From Kiritimatiellia bacterium (lineage in GTDB: Bacteria; Verrucomicrobiota; Kiritimatiellia; UBA8416), in contig SLBU01000061.1 of NCBI GenBank assembly GCA_007126175.1, positions 1 to 8,091 of the forward strand: DNA of 8,091 nucleotides, given 5' to 3'. The notes beneath the pieces are model-generated. The model had not been told where the DNA came from and made no database searches. It saw only the letters and a program-made list of their open reading frames with translations. The position numbers were made by a program, and so were the translations under genes. Every line of letters starts with the position of its first letter. The first letter of the stretch is position 1. Shown piece by piece: positions 7,296 through 8,091 of the stretch.

Positions 7296-7308
7296 TTGAT
7301 TTGATCAA
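7296..7308. promoter_or_regulatory. TTGAT-N3-ATCAA palindrome, possible regulator site
   Basis: Five-base inverted arms TTGAT (7296-7300) and ATCAA (7304-7308) are separated by three bases, overlapping the perfect palindrome TTGATCAA (7301-7308). The arms equal the FNR-family half-sites, but FNR sites have a four-base spacer, so this is not a canonical FNR box. It overlaps the -35 of the candidate sod promoter. Confidence 0.25.
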
Positions 7309-7329
7309 CGTCCCCGCATGTGGTTGTAT
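7301..7329 (+). promoter_or_regulatory. Candidate promoter of the superoxide dismutase gene
   Basis: TTGATC (7301-7306), a 17-base spacer and TTGTAT (7324-7329) form a plausible but imperfect sigma-70-type promoter facing the dismutase. The leader would be about 95 bases. Confidence 0.25.
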
Positions 7330-7420
7330 ACAGCTTGTGTAAACCGACGCGCCATGCGCTAGCAAATATCTTGTGGTCGACCGCATGGCCTGCCGAAACA
7401 AAAGAACGCAACCACCAAAA

Positions 7421-7426
7421 AGGAGG
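7421..7426 (+). promoter_or_regulatory. Ribosome binding site of the dismutase gene
   Basis: AGGAGG lies 6 bases before the ATG at 7433, a near-ideal Shine-Dalgarno that fixes the start directly in front of the signal peptide. Confidence 0.8.
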
Positions 7427-7432
7427 AGCAAA

Positions 7433-8091
7433 ATGAAATGGATCATCGCAAGCCTGTTGATTGCCGGATGGGCACAAGCCGCCGAAACCGCATGGCCCTT
7501 CCAGCCCATGCCCTATGATTATGCGGCCCTCGAACCGCATATCGATGCCCGCACTATGGAAATCCACTACAATCGCCACCATCGGGGCTACTACAATAAC
7601 CTCGTGAATGCCGCCAAGGACTTCCCGGCCCTCAAACAACTTCCCATCGAAACCATTCTCGGGCAGATCAGTGCCTGGCCCACCGCTGTGCGCAACAATG
7701 CCGGCGGACACTACAACCACACCCTATTCTGGAACATCATGTCTCCCGACGGCGGCGAACCCGACGGCATGCTCGCCTTGGAAATCAACCGGAACTTTGG
7801 CTCATTCATCGAATTCCAGGAACAATTCAACGCGGCGGCCCGAAGTGTCTTTGGTAGCGGCTGGGCCTGGCTCTCCATCGCCCCCGATGGATCCCTCTTC
7901 GTCAGCTCCACCCCCAACCAGGACAACCCCCTCATGGATGTCGTCGAACAACGCGGCACCCCCATCCTGGCCCTCGATGTCTGGGAGCACGCCTACTACC
8001 TGAACTACCTGAACCAGCGCGGTAGCTACATCGAAGCCTTCTGGAACGTCATCAACTGGCCCGAAGTCGCCCGCCGCTACAAGCAGTCCGT
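7433..8091 (+). CDS. Exported superoxide dismutase, Fe/Mn family (Mn-type residues), last codons outside window
   Basis: Converts superoxide to O2 and H2O2. Residues 1-16 (MKWIIASLLIAGWAQA) are a clear signal peptide with an AQA-AE cleavage site, so the enzyme should act in the periplasm or outside the cell. The mature part covers nearly the whole family length. The metal ligands are H45, H96, D182 and H186 (IHYNRHH, GGHYNHTLFW, LDVWEHAYYL), and Y53 matches the active-site Tyr34 of E. coli enzymes. NNAGGHYNH with Gly92, and Gln163 in STPNQDNPLM, are the positions that mark Mn rather than Fe enzymes, so manganese or cambialistic use is predicted. The frame is open at the window end after ...VARRYKQS (219 full codons), close to the expected C-terminus. 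It is divergent from the hydrogenase operon and may help protect oxygen-sensitive metabolism, though nothing here shows co-regulation. Confidence 0.94.
   Translation, partial: MKWIIASLLIAGWAQAAETAWPFQPMPYDYAALEPHIDARTMEIHYNRHHRGYYNNLVNAAKDFPALKQLPIETILGQISAWPTAVRNNAGGHYNHTLFWNIMSPDGGEPDGMLALEINRNFGSFIEFQEQFNAAARSVFGSGWAWLSIAPDGSLFVSSTPNQDNPLMDVVEQRGTPILALDVWEHAYYLNYLNQRGSYIEAFWNVINWPEVARRYKQS

Larger units (their letters stand above)
7170..7432. other. Divergent intergenic region between hydC and the dismutase gene
   Basis: These 263 bases separate two genes that diverge, so they must hold promoters in both directions. Visible symmetry elements are the TTGTGAC/GTCACAA arms at 7181-7187 and 7234-7240, TAATATTA at 7266-7273, TTGATCAA at 7301-7308, GCGCcatGCGC near 7349-7359, and GGTCGACC at 7375-7382. 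No RNA gene, riboswitch fold or extra coding frame with convincing composition is seen. Confidence 0.6.

Overview
The window is about 8.1 kb from an anaerobic or fermentative bacterium. It carries a complete three-gene operon for a multisubunit, NAD(P)-linked [FeFe] hydrogenase on the minus strand. That operon is flanked by two genes cut by the window ends: an exported SUMF/formylglycine-generating-enzyme-type protein at the left and an exported superoxide dismutase at the right. Both flanking proteins begin with signal peptides, which fits a diderm bacterium. The secreted SUMF-type protein beside a trimeric-type hydrogenase would suit the Kiritimatiellota/Verrucomicrobiota/Lentisphaerota group, but that is a guess from gene content and not something the sequence proves.

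Layout. Positions 1-1514 (minus) hold the SUMF-domain gene, whose 3' end lies outside the window. Positions 1515-1742 are a short intergenic stretch with a possible promoter for that gene and no convincing terminator. Positions 1743-7169 (minus) are the hydrogenase operon, transcribed hydC (NuoE-like), then hydB (a NuoF-GltD fusion), then hydA (catalytic subunit). The genes overlap by 4 and 8 bases, so they look translationally coupled. Positions 7170-7432 are a divergent promoter region with several palindromes. Positions 7433-8091 (plus) are the superoxide dismutase, missing only its last few codons.

How the genes work together. HydA holds the H-cluster and a chain of Fe-S clusters. HydC and the N-terminal half of HydB supply the [2Fe-2S] thioredoxin-like domains and the FMN/NADH site. 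The usual C-terminal two-cluster ferredoxin tail of HydB is absent. In its place is a full glutamate-synthase-small-subunit-like module with its own Fe-S entry domain, FAD site and a second dinucleotide site predicted to prefer NADPH. The predicted complex could therefore connect H2 to NADH through FMN and to NADPH through FAD, possibly with ferredoxin, in a bifurcating or confurcating way. NuoF-GltD fusions beside [FeFe] hydrogenases are known from other genomes (as I recall, the poorly characterised 'glutamate-synthase-linked' group A2), so the architecture is rare and little studied but probably not new. No hydrogenase maturation genes (hydE, hydF, hydG) and no RNA genes, mobile elements or CRISPR arrays are seen here.
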